A stretch of DNA of 64,000 nt, taken from positions 2,434,179 through 2,498,178 of the forward strand of contig CP051238.1 of assembly GCA_017794925.1 (NCBI GenBank), in the 5' to 3' direction. Made by a program: the position numbers and the translations under genes. Shown here one piece after another: positions 43,442 through 51,283 of this stretch. The DNA is from Aestuariibacter sp. (lineage in GTDB: Bacteria > Pseudomonadota > Gammaproteobacteria > Enterobacterales > Alteromonadaceae). The notes below the pieces were generated by a model, which saw nothing but the letters and a program-made list of their open reading frames with translations, ran no database searches and was not told the DNA's origin. Each line of letters begins with the position of its first letter. Position 1 is the stretch's first letter.

Positions 43442-43511
43442 TGGACAAAATTGTCCTAAAGTCTTGTAATAAATGTCCTACTTTATGTTTTCTGTCACCG
43501 TTATAGTGACA
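43442..43511 (+). promoter_or_regulatory. Activated promoter with 22-bp-spaced direct repeats
   Basis: TGTCCTA occurs at 43452-43458 and 43474-43480, exactly 22 bp apart on one face of the helix, the usual AraC half-site arrangement. The first is also part of GGACAA-AA-TTGTCC (43443-43456). A -10 candidate TATAGT (43502-43507) is 21 bases from the second repeat, so that repeat overlaps the weak -35, as in class II activation. TGTCAC/GTGACA (43493-43511) forms another palindrome over the -10. Control by the divergent AraC-HDOD protein is inferred. Confidence 0.55.
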
Positions 43512-43569
43512 ACATACCCAATCCGATATGTGTTGTACGGATTGCGTTACCGGCACTAGAGAGTATGCG

Positions 43570-43620
43570 ATGCCAACCGCGAAGTTACTCCAGGTAGTTA
43601 GTGTCAGTAACGACCGGTGA
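43570..43620 (+). CDS. Candidate 16-residue peptide MPTAKLLQVVSVSNDR
   Basis: ATG at 43570 is preceded by AGAGAG with a six-base spacing, and the frame closes with TGA at 43620, inside the first hairpin. The predicted peptide is MPTAKLLQVVSVSNDR. An overlapping ATG at 43565 gives a 10-codon alternative in another frame. A short translated ORF before hairpins is typical of a leader peptide, but no biosynthetic operon directly follows, because a terminator intervenes. It might instead be a functional microprotein or signalling peptide. Confidence 0.4.
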   Translation: MPTAKLLQVVSVSNDR

Positions 43621-43663
43621 CGTCACCACCGGAAACTGTCCGTCACGGACAGCGATAACAGTT

Positions 43664-43697
43664 ATGCCCGCCACGTCACAGGCGGGCATTTTATTTT
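43664..43697 (+). terminator. Strong rho-independent terminator of the candidate ncRNA
   Basis: ATGCCCGCC and GGCGGGCAT pair perfectly across an 8-base loop and are followed by TTTATTTT. Confidence 0.93.
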
Positions 43698-43786
43698 GTG
43701 GCGCAGAATCTCTTGCAATCACGCTGCGTATTGGTAGACTGCCCACGCGTTTCGATACCTGTTTATATTTTTAGGTTAGAGCGCGT

Positions 43787-43868
43787 ACCAAGGGGTGCCT
43801 TAAATGGCTGAGATCCACAATGTGGGAACCCTTTTACCTGATCCGGATAATACCGGCGTAGGGATGGT
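43787..43868 (+). promoter_or_regulatory. TPP (thi-box) riboswitch
   Basis: All conserved elements are in order: AGGGGTGCC, GGCTGAGA, ACCCTTTTACCTGATC, and GGATAATACCGGCGTAGGGA, with P1 closed by ACC/GGT. It senses thiamine pyrophosphate and controls the salvage genes downstream. Confidence 0.96.
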
Positions 43869-43900
43869 TTACAATACAGCCTTATCACCTGCCGTAAAAG

Positions 43901-43935
43901 CCGGATCTTTTGGTCAACTATTGCACAAGAGATCC
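43901..43935 (+). promoter_or_regulatory. Expression platform: ribosome-binding-site sequestering hairpin
   Basis: GGATCTTTT (43903-43911) pairs with AAGAGATCC (43927-43935), which contains the Shine-Dalgarno AGAG of the receptor gene. CCGGATC (43901-43907) is also exactly complementary to GATCCGG (43840-43846) in the riboswitch core. TPP binding would hold the core and free CCGGATC to hide the ribosome-binding site. Without TPP the two segments could pair and open it. This is a translational off-switch read from complementarity. Confidence 0.7.
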
Positions 43936-43938
43936 AGT

Positions 43939-46002
43939 ATGAAAGTTTCACAAAAACTGTTTTCATTATCTTTGTTAAGCATCGCATTTCAGGCGGCTGC
44001 TCAAACTGAATCCGACGTAGAACGCGTCACCGTTTACGGTGATTTTTACCAGCAAAGCTTAGCCCAACTTAGCGCCAGTGCCACTGTTATCAGCGATACC
44101 CGCGTGTTATCCCGTCAGGCGGATCACCTGGACGGCCTCTTACGCGTCGCGCCAAACGTCAACTTTAATGCGGGCGCCTCACGTGGCCGCTTCCTGCAAA
44201 TTCGCGGTATTGGTGAACGTTCACAATATGCAGAGCCGATCAATCCATCTGTCGCATTGATGGTTGATGATTTTGATTTCTCGGGGTTAGGTGCTTCTGG
44301 CATTTTGTTTGATACCCAGCAAGTTGAGGTTTTTCGCGGGCCACAAGCAACTGTATTTGGCACGGGCGCACTGGCCGGTGCGGTATTAATTAAATCTAAC
44401 GACGCTGATGCGACGGACAATAATTATGTCAGCGCACGGGTTGGTAGCAAAGACAGTTACCGGGTTGAATTAGCCAATAGTGTCGCTTTAAATGATGACC
44501 TGGCAGTGCGAGCCGCGGTTTATCACAATCGCAGTGATGGCTTTGTTAAGAACGCGTTTCTTCAGCGCGAAGACACCAATAATATCAATGAATCTGCAGT
44601 AAAACTGGCAGCTAAATGGAAAATCGACAATGCAACGACATTAAACGTGGCGTACCGCTGGTACGACATTGACAATGGTTATGATGCCTTTTCACTTGAT
44701 AACGATAATGTAACGCAGTCTGACGAACCCGGTTTTGACCGCCAGCAAACCCATGCGGTGAGCGCAAACCTGGTTACTGCGTTACAAAGTGGCGATTTAC
44801 AGTTTATTGTTACCCATGCCAGTCATAATATCGGTTACGGTTATGATGAAGACTGGACGTACACTGGCTTTCATCCCTGGGGTTATACCTCTACCGACCA
44901 CTATTATCGGGAAATCGAGACGCAAACTGCAGAAATTCGTTTTGTCGGTAGCGAACAGTCGAAGCTATTTAATGACACTACGCGTTGGGTAGTAGGGGCG
45001 CGCCTGGAAGGTACCGAAGAACAGGTGTTGCGCGAATACACCTACGCTGACGGTGACTTCCTGAGTGAATACAAGCCAGTCACGATGGCGTTTTATGGGC
45101 AGCTAGATAGTGAACTGGCTGATAACCTGAATCTGTCATTCGGGCTTCGCGCAGAAAACTACGATTTTTCTTATGCAGATAATACTGGTCTCGCTCGTGA
45201 ACACGATGAGACCATGTTAGGCGGTAAGCTTGCTCTGAATTACCTGATGGGCGAACAATTGTGGTACGCCAGTATTTCCAGAGGGTTTAAAGGGGCAGGA
45301 ATTAACCCGGATCAAAATGTTCAGGAGGTCAGTCGTTTTTACGACGCGGAGTTTAACTGGAACTATGAAGTCGGGGTGAAAACATCGCTTACTGACAGGG
45401 TAAATCTTCGTGCTGCAGTGTTTGTAATGAAGCGTGAGGACACCCAGGTAAGCGACTATGATGTTCAATATCGCGAAGACAATTCAGCAGAATTTATCGA
45501 CATTATCGATAATGCTGACCTGGGCACTAACCAGGGCGCCGAGCTTGAGCTGAGTTGGCAGGCCACTGACGCCTGGTCTGTTAATGCCTCCATGGGGTAT
45601 CTGGATGCGTATATTGAAAAGTATACTCGCGCAGACGGCAGCTTTATTGCACGACAAACCCAAGCTCAGGCACCGTCAGTAACAGCAAATCTGTTCAGTC
45701 AGTTTGCTATTACCCAGGACTGGTTATGGAACCTTGAAGTGGATTATACCAGCAGCTACCGCTTTTCTGACGGGCATGACGTGAAGTCACCCTCTACTGT
45801 ATTGATTCATTCTCAGTTAGTCTGGCAGCAAGCTGACTGGGAAACGACTCTGTGGGTGAACAACCTGTTCGATGAAACTTATTACACACGTGGTTTCGGC
45901 GGTTTCAGTAATGACCCTCGGGATTATTATGAATTCGCAGAACCTTACTATCAGCTAGGTAACGGTCGTCAATTTGGCGTGTCAGTCCGCTATCAGTTTT
46001 AG
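43939..46002 (+). CDS. Thiamine-regulated TonB-dependent outer-membrane receptor
   Basis: 687 residues. The signal peptide ends AFQAAAQ; the plug starts VERVTVYGDFYQQ and includes FLQIRGIGERSQYAEPINPSV and VEVFRGPQATVFGTGALAGAVLI. The barrel ends in FGVSVRYQF with a terminal aromatic. Its place directly behind a TPP riboswitch and ahead of thiamine-binding, PnuT-like and kinase genes makes it the Omr1-type receptor for thiamine or its precursors. The ATG at 43939 is chosen because the riboswitch hairpin covers its Shine-Dalgarno; the frame runs open upstream into the riboswitch. Confidence 0.92.
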   Translation: MKVSQKLFSLSLLSIAFQAAAQTESDVERVTVYGDFYQQSLAQLSASATVISDTRVLSRQADHLDGLLRVAPNVNFNAGASRGRFLQIRGIGERSQYAEPINPSVALMVDDFDFSGLGASGILFDTQQVEVFRGPQATVFGTGALAGAVLIKSNDADATDNNYVSARVGSKDSYRVELANSVALNDDLAVRAAVYHNRSDGFVKNAFLQREDTNNINESAVKLAAKWKIDNATTLNVAYRWYDIDNGYDAFSLDNDNVTQSDEPGFDRQQTHAVSANLVTALQSGDLQFIVTHASHNIGYGYDEDWTYTGFHPWGYTSTDHYYREIETQTAEIRFVGSEQSKLFNDTTRWVVGARLEGTEEQVLREYTYADGDFLSEYKPVTMAFYGQLDSELADNLNLSFGLRAENYDFSYADNTGLAREHDETMLGGKLALNYLMGEQLWYASISRGFKGAGINPDQNVQEVSRFYDAEFNWNYEVGVKTSLTDRVNLRAAVFVMKREDTQVSDYDVQYREDNSAEFIDIIDNADLGTNQGAELELSWQATDAWSVNASMGYLDAYIEKYTRADGSFIARQTQAQAPSVTANLFSQFAITQDWLWNLEVDYTSSYRFSDGHDVKSPSTVLIHSQLVWQQADWETTLWVNNLFDETYYTRGFGGFSNDPRDYYEFAEPYYQLGNGRQFGVSVRYQF

Positions 46003-46013
46003 GAGAGGTCATT

Positions 46014-46268
46014 ATGCAAGTCATGGTTGAGTTGTCGCTTTATCCACTGGTGAATGAATTTATTCCGCCAATCCGGGACTTTATTGAAAGGTTGAATACG
46101 TATCAGGCTCTGTCTGTAACAACGTGCTCTACCAGTACGCAGGTCACGGGAGATTATCAGACCGTGATGCAGATTCTCGGCACCGAGATGCAGCGAGTGC
46201 ACGAAGACGTCGGGCAGGCCGTGTTTGTCGCAAAATTCCTGAATTTTGATGCAATGCAAAGCAGGTAG
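46014..46268 (+). CDS. Thiamine/HMP-binding YkoF/MTH1187-family protein
   Basis: 84 residues, a single small alpha/beta domain. It starts QVMVELSLYPLVNEFIPPIRDFIERLN, matching the VxxxlYPLg start of the MTH1187/YkoF (COG0011) family. The family binds hydroxymethylpyrimidine or thiamine. No signal peptide is seen, so it would act in the cytoplasm. GGAG lies 11 bases after the receptor stop. It is the second gene of the thiamine-salvage operon. Confidence 0.85.
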   Translation: MQVMVELSLYPLVNEFIPPIRDFIERLNTYQALSVTTCSTSTQVTGDYQTVMQILGTEMQRVHEDVGQAVFVAKFLNFDAMQSR

Positions 46269-46274
46269 AGGCGC

Positions 46275-46886
46275 ATGGAGCAGATAGCAACACAGTTTAT
46301 GTCGCAATTCCTACAGACCTCCGTGTTGGAGTGGTTAGCTGTGATATTAGCCATCGCTTATGTGTGGCTGGCTGCTCGCCAGAATGTATGGTGCTGGTTT
46401 GCTGCATTTACCAGCACAGCGCTGTACACCTGGATTTTTTGGCAGGTGTCCCTGCCATTCCAGTCTGCCTTGAACGTGTTTTACATGGTCATGGCTGTTT
46501 ATGGCTATTGGCAGTGGCACCACAAGGAAAGCGATAACGGACGTGTCGTTAGCTGGCCCATTCAGGTTCACGGCGTGTTGGTACTGGCGTTGGGAGGAAT
46601 CGTTGTTTTATTGGGTAAGCTGGCGGCCACACAGTTTAATCATGAACACTTGTGGTTGGACGCCGCAGTGAATGTGTTTAGTGTGGTGACTACCTTTATG
46701 GTTGCCCATAAAGTGCTACAAAACTGGGTTTACTGGTTTTTTATTAATTGCGCGGCTGTGTATTTGTACTGGCAATCCGGCCTGGTATTGTCTGCTTGCC
46801 TGTTCGTTGGCTATGTGGGATTCTCTCTTTATGGATATATGCAGTGGAAAAAAGAGTGGGTGAGTCATTCCCCGGCGATCAGTTAG
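46275..46886 (+). CDS. pnuT: PnuT-like thiamine transporter
   Basis: 203 residues with about seven membrane segments and the PnuC-family pattern (AYVWLAARQNVWCWFAAFTSTALYTWIFW; FYMVMAVYGYWQWHH). PnuC proteins carry nicotinamide riboside, but those behind TPP riboswitches are PnuT and carry thiamine by facilitated diffusion coupled to phosphorylation. A kinase gene overlaps its end, fitting that model. It starts six bases after the YkoF-like gene. Confidence 0.9.
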   Translation: MEQIATQFMSQFLQTSVLEWLAVILAIAYVWLAARQNVWCWFAAFTSTALYTWIFWQVSLPFQSALNVFYMVMAVYGYWQWHHKESDNGRVVSWPIQVHGVLVLALGGIVVLLGKLAATQFNHEHLWLDAAVNVFSVVTTFMVAHKVLQNWVYWFFINCAAVYLYWQSGLVLSACLFVGYVGFSLYGYMQWKKEWVSHSPAIS

Positions 46887-47629
46887 TAAGGATACTGGAG
46901 CCCATTTTACCCGATGTGACCGGGCTGCACTGGGATTTGGTTCGGCAAGGTCCCGCAAACCGCGTATTTAAAGTGAGCAATGGAAAGCAGGCCTGGGCAG
47001 TAAAACTACTTGGGCCTGACACGTTCAGTGCCGTCGACTATGCCAATGTGTATTGCCTTCAACAGCAGTTGTGCGAGCAAGGTGTTGCGCCGTCACTATC
47101 AGGTTTCGATAAAGACGCCAGAGTGTGGGTAGAAACCTGGGTTGAAACACCTGAACAGGACATCATTGAAACCTCGCTGTTGGCAACGGCGCTCTGGCGT
47201 GTTCACCAGTGTGATGTCAATGCCCCAACATTGGCGCTTGTCCCCGTTTGGCAACATTACCTCGAACAACTTCCATCCCGACAAGCACGCCCTTTTGTCG
47301 CCCAACGAGACCGGCTTACCCAGTTACTTGCAACACATAGTCGTTATGATGATTATTGTTTTTGCCACAATGATCTCTCATTTGCACACCTGGTCGGTAT
47401 GCAACGGGATAAGGTCATTGATTGGGAATACGCGGCAATAGGCAATCGCTATTTTGATCTTGCGGCATGCGTTGTAATCAATGAGTTGGATTCAGCACAA
47501 ATCAGCGCCTTGTGCGATGCTTATGCTGGGGTGTCCGGATTTGAACCTGCGAAAGTACGTCAGCAAACGGACATCTTTCTGCCAATTGTTCAATTTACCA
47601 ACGACTTATGGACCGCTGCATTACCCTGA
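46856..47629 (+). CDS. Thiamine kinase-like phosphotransferase
   Basis: An APH/choline-kinase-fold protein of about 257 residues. The phosphate-loop region is LVRQGPANRVFKVSNGKQAWAVKLL with the ATP-binding Lys. The catalytic loop is CFCHNDLSFAHLV and the metal-binding motif is VIDWEYAAIGNRYFDLA. It would phosphorylate imported thiamine to trap it. The GTG at 46856 (GGAA upstream) gives a 31-base overlap with pnuT; longer readings extend into pnuT without family support. Last gene of the operon. Confidence 0.85.
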   Translation: MGESFPGDQLVRILEPILPDVTGLHWDLVRQGPANRVFKVSNGKQAWAVKLLGPDTFSAVDYANVYCLQQQLCEQGVAPSLSGFDKDARVWVETWVETPEQDIIETSLLATALWRVHQCDVNAPTLALVPVWQHYLEQLPSRQARPFVAQRDRLTQLLATHSRYDDYCFCHNDLSFAHLVGMQRDKVIDWEYAAIGNRYFDLAACVVINELDSAQISALCDAYAGVSGFEPAKVRQQTDIFLPIVQFTNDLWTAALP

Positions 47630-47694
47630 TGAAGGCAAATGCGGTTATTTATTGCCCGCTTAAACCAAAATTGGTGAAATTCCGCTAAAAGTAC

Positions 47695-47722
47695 TTTACC
47701 TTTGATCGGGCATACGTATAAT
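47695..47722 (+). promoter_or_regulatory. Promoter of tRNA-Trp
   Basis: TTTACC (47695-47700) and a perfect TATAAT (47717-47722) are separated by 16 bases. The predicted start is a few bases before the tRNA. A GC-rich stretch (GCGCGC) between them fits a stringently controlled discriminator. Confidence 0.65.
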
Positions 47723-47734
47723 TCACAGCGCGCT

Positions 47735-47811
47735 AGGGGTGTAGTTCGAATTGGTAGAACAGCGGTCTCCAAAACCGATGGTTGGGGGTTCGAGTCCCTC
47801 CACCCCTGCCA
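47735..47811 (+). tRNA. tRNA-Trp (anticodon CCA)
   Basis: The acceptor stem AGGGGTG pairs with CACCCCT and CCA is encoded. The D stem is GTTC/GAAC. The anticodon arm is GCGGT / CTCCAAA / ACCGA, giving anticodon CCA. The T arm is GGGGG-TTCGAGT-CCCTC. It is 77 nt, one more than E. coli tRNA-Trp, with the extra base in the D loop. The outermost anticodon-stem pair is G-A. It stands alone with its own promoter. Confidence 0.93.
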
Positions 47812-47869
47812 CTTTTCTTTCTAACCTGATACACTCTTTTCCATTGTTAATTTCCTTCAGGTGTCGTAT

Positions 47870-48340
47870 ATGACGACAGGATTATCTGATTATCAAATTG
47901 CTGTGTTACAGGCCATGAACATCCAGGTGTTCCAACGGCAGGGCGAAACATCGGCAACGCAAATATCTCAGCAAGTTAATCCTGCTCCTGAGCCTACAAT
48001 TGCATCCAAAGCAGTTTCAAAGTCGGATGCGCAGTCGCGTTTAGCCAGTTTAAAAGCGGCCATGGCTCCTGAAAATAAAGCCGATGCTAAACCAACGTCA
48101 AATGCCACTGTAAAAGAAGAGCACAACGTGGTGAAGCAGTCTGTTAATCCTCAGTTTTCTGCCTTTACACAAGACATAACGGTAGCGCTCGACGCATTAA
48201 ATGTATCGGCGACTCCCGCCCTATTTGTTGGCCAGACAATGACCGCAAACAGAGACGAAATTGAACTTCCATCTCAACCCGATAAGCTGACAACAGCACA
48301 AAAACGGGCGCTGTGGCAATCATTGTCCGCGCTGAATTAA
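47870..48340 (+). CDS. holD: DNA polymerase III psi subunit HolD (divergent)
   Basis: 156 residues. The N-terminus TTGLSDYQIAVLQAMNIQVFQRQG resembles the HolD start (LQQLGITQWSLRRPG in E. coli), the segment that binds chi. The C-terminus TTAQKRALWQSLSALN matches the conserved end of psi. The middle is Ala/Ser/Lys-rich and poorly conserved. It sits directly upstream of rimI, as holD does in E. coli. The ATG at 47870 is preferred over the GTG at 47861 because CAGG then has proper spacing. Confidence 0.78.
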   Translation: MTTGLSDYQIAVLQAMNIQVFQRQGETSATQISQQVNPAPEPTIASKAVSKSDAQSRLASLKAAMAPENKADAKPTSNATVKEEHNVVKQSVNPQFSAFTQDITVALDALNVSATPALFVGQTMTANRDEIELPSQPDKLTTAQKRALWQSLSALN

Positions 48341-48348
48341 AAACGGTA

Positions 48349-48804
48349 ATGACAATAAAACTTCTCCCTCTTTCAGCGACTGATGCAGCTGAAGCTCACG
48401 CCATTCATCAGGCCGTTCAGTTTAAACCCTGGTCCAGAAGTACTTTTGAAGACTGTTTAACCCAGCCATATGAAGGATGGATGGTTAAACAAAATGACAG
48501 GGTAGTGGGCTTTTGTATTTTACTGTTTGTACTGGACGAGGTGACGCTAATGGAAATTGCCGTTTCACCCGATGCTCAGGGGCAGGGTGTTGGCAATGCT
48601 ATGCTTGAGGCACTGTTGTTACATTGCAAACAGAAAGACATGCACAGTTGCTGGCTGGAAGTACGGGCATCTAATCAACGCGCCATTCACCTTTATACGC
48701 AATGTGGATTTGAAACGGTCGAAACGAGAAAAGGCTATTATCCAACAGCCTCGGGTAAGGAAGATGCAATAGTCATGGTTCGTCGGTTTTATTCGTTACC
48801 CTAA
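48349..48804 (+). CDS. rimI: Ribosomal protein bS18 alanine N-acetyltransferase RimI
   Basis: A 151-residue GNAT protein that acetylates the N-terminal alanine of ribosomal protein bS18. The acetyl-CoA loop is VSPDAQGQGVGNAMLEALL, preceded by TLMEIAV. RimI features follow: WLEVRASNQRAIHLYTQCGFETVETRKGYYP. The ATG at 48349 lies nine bases after holD; a start at 48313 inside holD would add a tail unlike RimI. The stop overlaps the convergent sulfotransferase gene. Confidence 0.93.
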   Translation: MTIKLLPLSATDAAEAHAIHQAVQFKPWSRSTFEDCLTQPYEGWMVKQNDRVVGFCILLFVLDEVTLMEIAVSPDAQGQGVGNAMLEALLLHCKQKDMHSCWLEVRASNQRAIHLYTQCGFETVETRKGYYPTASGKEDAIVMVRRFYSLP

Positions 48805-49670
48805 GAACCCTTTTGATACACCTTTTTCTGGTTGTACCGCTGAATAAATGGCATCAGCGCCAGTGGCATGATGTAGCCGGATTCACTGAACCAACGGCTA
48901 TCGTAGCGGATTTCTGCATGAGCACAGGGTTCAAGACGCATTGGATTACCAAACAACACATGATGTGCTGAGCCGGATAAATCTTCATCCTGGCATACCG
49001 GAGGAAGCGCCATCGCCTCATAAACATCGGCAAGAGTTTTGCCAATTTCAAAACAAAAGGCATCATAGCCGACGGTTGTGTAGGGAGTCTGTGTTTGCTG
49101 GAGCAGTTTTTCTCGTTTTCGGTTGCCAAAGTACCATTTTAGAATCTGGAACCAAAAATGCGTCTTAACTTTCTTAAAACCTTTACGATTCTGTTTGCCA
49201 GCGAGACGAGTTTGAGAATTGGCATACGCTCTGACATCGCGTACCAAAAAGACAGCATTTGGGGTTAATCGCTCCGACGCGATCATGGCTTCAATATGGT
49301 GAAGACCTTTTGATGTATCGACCATGAAACGGTCGTCACCATACAGTGAATGAAAGTGCTGAGCGACTATTTCATAGGCGCGTGGTACATGCGCGTATTT
49401 CTCATTGCCTTCCTGATACTCAAGCCCTTCAAGGGCTTTTAGGACCGGCCCCCAGAACTCACATTCACTGGCGTGTTTGCCACAGCTACAGTCTCTTGCC
49501 TGATCCTCTAGCATCGCTCGTGGATGTTGTCTTACCACCTGAAAGACTTCACCCACAGTCACCAACTGCTGGTGGCAGGCTAACGCCATAGAAAACACAG
49601 TGGAACCAGAATGAGACAGGCTGGTGATAGTAAAAATTTTATGAGAGGCAGAGGCTGCGTTGTTGTCCAT
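48801..49670 (-). CDS. Sulfotransferase-family protein
   Basis: 289 residues with the PAPS 5'-phosphosulfate loop near the N-terminus (ITSLSHSGSTVFSMALACHQ) and a 3'-phosphate-binding segment VFLVRDVRAYANSQTRLAG (Arg and Ser). The middle region has a cysteine cluster (DCSCGKHASECEFW). No signal peptide or membrane anchor is seen. The acceptor (lipid, sugar or peptide) cannot be inferred, and no PAPS synthesis gene is in the window. It converges with rimI and overlaps it by four bases. Confidence 0.85.
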   Translation of the reverse strand: MDNNAASASHKIFTITSLSHSGSTVFSMALACHQQLVTVGEVFQVVRQHPRAMLEDQARDCSCGKHASECEFWGPVLKALEGLEYQEGNEKYAHVPRAYEIVAQHFHSLYGDDRFMVDTSKGLHHIEAMIASERLTPNAVFLVRDVRAYANSQTRLAGKQNRKGFKKVKTHFWFQILKWYFGNRKREKLLQQTQTPYTTVGYDAFCFEIGKTLADVYEAMALPPVCQDEDLSGSAHHVLFGNPMRLEPCAHAEIRYDSRWFSESGYIMPLALMPFIQRYNQKKVYQKGS

Positions 49671-49794
49671 TTGACTCGTTTTTATTGATTTTACAACAAC
49701 GTTGACTGTAACAAGATGTGTCTGCGACGTCTACGCCGCAGCGCGTTAAAACCTGGCTTTTACCACTTATTGATAAGCGCTCTGGTGTGATTGC

Positions 49795-51132
49795 TTAAAA
49801 ATCCATACTGGCAAACAATACAAAAGAGCGCTTTGATGCCGGTTTTACATCAAAGGTGTCATTTTCAGGATAAAGCGACAATCCGGTGACGGCTTCAACA
49901 TATCTCACATCGGCGTAGCGAACCTTGCCATCGCCTTTTTTAACGTAAAAGCCCAGCGTTAATGGGTAGCTTTTTATGTGAGTTTCGTAAGCAATACTTA
50001 ATCCGGTGGTATCAATGGCTTCTTCGCGCTGAAAAGGTTGGGATAAATCAATCAGGCTATTACTGTTGTCGGTGAAAATACCCAATTTAACCGAAGCGTC
50101 ATTATTGATGGGGATCTTGATTCCCAACGCATAATTGGTCACTTGTTTTAATTCGCGGTTCAGTGGCACTTCGGTGCTGTTCTTATTGTTGAGATCGACT
50201 TTGGTAAAGTAGTTTATCTGCCCGGTGACTAACCATCCATTTGCTTCGTAGGCGCTGCCAACAGAGAATTTAAGGGGTTGCTTCTGATCCTGGTCTGTAT
50301 TTACGGTATCGCGGAACGTCGTGTTTAACGAACCCGTCAACAGTGTAACCAAAGGAGCAACAATAACGTTATTCGAGCGGTAGTTGCGATTCAACGATGC
50401 CGTTGAGGTAAACGATGCACCGAAACGCCAGGCATCTGCCCGGTAAAGCATACTGACTTGGGGGGCGATAAAAAACTGTTTTTCGGTAATACGTCGGCGT
50501 GCGTCAAAGCCAGTGAATATATCGCCATCAAGCGCATTGATTACAACGGATGCTCCTGATGATTGATTGAGCACGGTTTCGGTGTATTGCAAATTCAGCG
50601 CAAAACCCAGTGAAAAATGCTCGTTAACCTTGTAAGCCGCCACGCCACCCAGCCGATAGGCAGCATTGTCAAAGTCATAGACCACTGATTCTGTAACTTG
50701 TTGTGGTGCTGATATCGTCGTTGCCGGTAATGAATAAGACGATGCACTGTCTACGCGTTCCTGGGAAAAGTCCGTAACGGTAAAATAACTGCCTATGTGC
50801 CAGTTATCGAATTCAGTGCTGATCCCCAAAAAGCCAGGTACCACGGCAAATGAAGATCGTTCAAAATCATCGCCATTTGAATATACCTGTTCAAAACGCG
50901 TTCGCTCAAATGCCATCGTGTTAACAGACGCTGATTTTGCACCTGACTGGAAGCTTAATCCCGCAGGGTTGTAATACATAGCTGACTGGTCGTCCGCTAC
51001 AGCAATAAAAGCCCCTCCATAACCGATTGCCCGACCGCCAACCAGTAAATTGCCATAGTGATATTGATCGGCCAAAACATTGGGTGAAAGAATGAAAAGA
51101 CAGGACAGCAAACCAGCTTTTAAGCGGGACAT
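49795..51132 (-). CDS. FadL/OmpP1-family outer-membrane protein
   Basis: 445 residues. A signal peptide (SRLKAGLLSCLFILSPNVLA) is followed by the family N-terminus YHYGNLLVGGRAIGYGGAFIAVADDQSAMYYNPAGLSF, the plug-forming segment of FadL/TodX channels for hydrophobic compounds. The barrel ends in RSFVLFASMDF with a terminal Phe. I take the start at 51132 (AGGAG eight bases upstream); the frame is open further upstream but adds a non-signal sequence. The specific lipid or hydrocarbon substrate is unknown. Confidence 0.85.
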   Translation of the reverse strand: MSRLKAGLLSCLFILSPNVLADQYHYGNLLVGGRAIGYGGAFIAVADDQSAMYYNPAGLSFQSGAKSASVNTMAFERTRFEQVYSNGDDFERSSFAVVPGFLGISTEFDNWHIGSYFTVTDFSQERVDSASSYSLPATTISAPQQVTESVVYDFDNAAYRLGGVAAYKVNEHFSLGFALNLQYTETVLNQSSGASVVINALDGDIFTGFDARRRITEKQFFIAPQVSMLYRADAWRFGASFTSTASLNRNYRSNNVIVAPLVTLLTGSLNTTFRDTVNTDQDQKQPLKFSVGSAYEANGWLVTGQINYFTKVDLNNKNSTEVPLNRELKQVTNYALGIKIPINNDASVKLGIFTDNSNSLIDLSQPFQREEAIDTTGLSIAYETHIKSYPLTLGFYVKKGDGKVRYADVRYVEAVTGLSLYPENDTFDVKPASKRSFVLFASMDF

Positions 51133-51236
51133 CAGGCAACTCCTATGCGAGCGTGAGTTTATATTATTGTATGTTTTGTACACGTTACTGATTAACGTCC
51201 CGAATCGCAATACTCAATATTTTAAAAAGCGTAACG

Positions 51237-51266
51237 TAAAAAAAGAGCGCTAGAAAGCGCTCTTTG
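51237..51266 (-). terminator. Rho-independent terminator of the CHRD lipoprotein gene
   Basis: On the minus strand AAAGAGCGC and GCGCTCTTT form a 9-bp stem followed by a T run. It lies about 20 bases after the CHRD gene stop. Confidence 0.93.
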
Positions 51267-51283
51267 ATTGACTTTGTTACGTT

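Larger units (their letters stand above)
43514..43697 (+). ncRNA. Candidate structured RNA with leader peptide, about 180 nt
   Basis: There is no large ORF between the promoter at 43502 and the strong terminator ending at 43697. The segment holds three successive hairpins: CCGGTG/CACCACCGG (43614-43632), CTGTCCG/CGGACAG (43636-43652) nested inside AACTG/CAGTT, and the terminator. A 16-codon ORF with a Shine-Dalgarno lies in its middle. It resembles none of the RNA families I know. Ends are predicted only from promoter and terminator. Confidence 0.5.
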
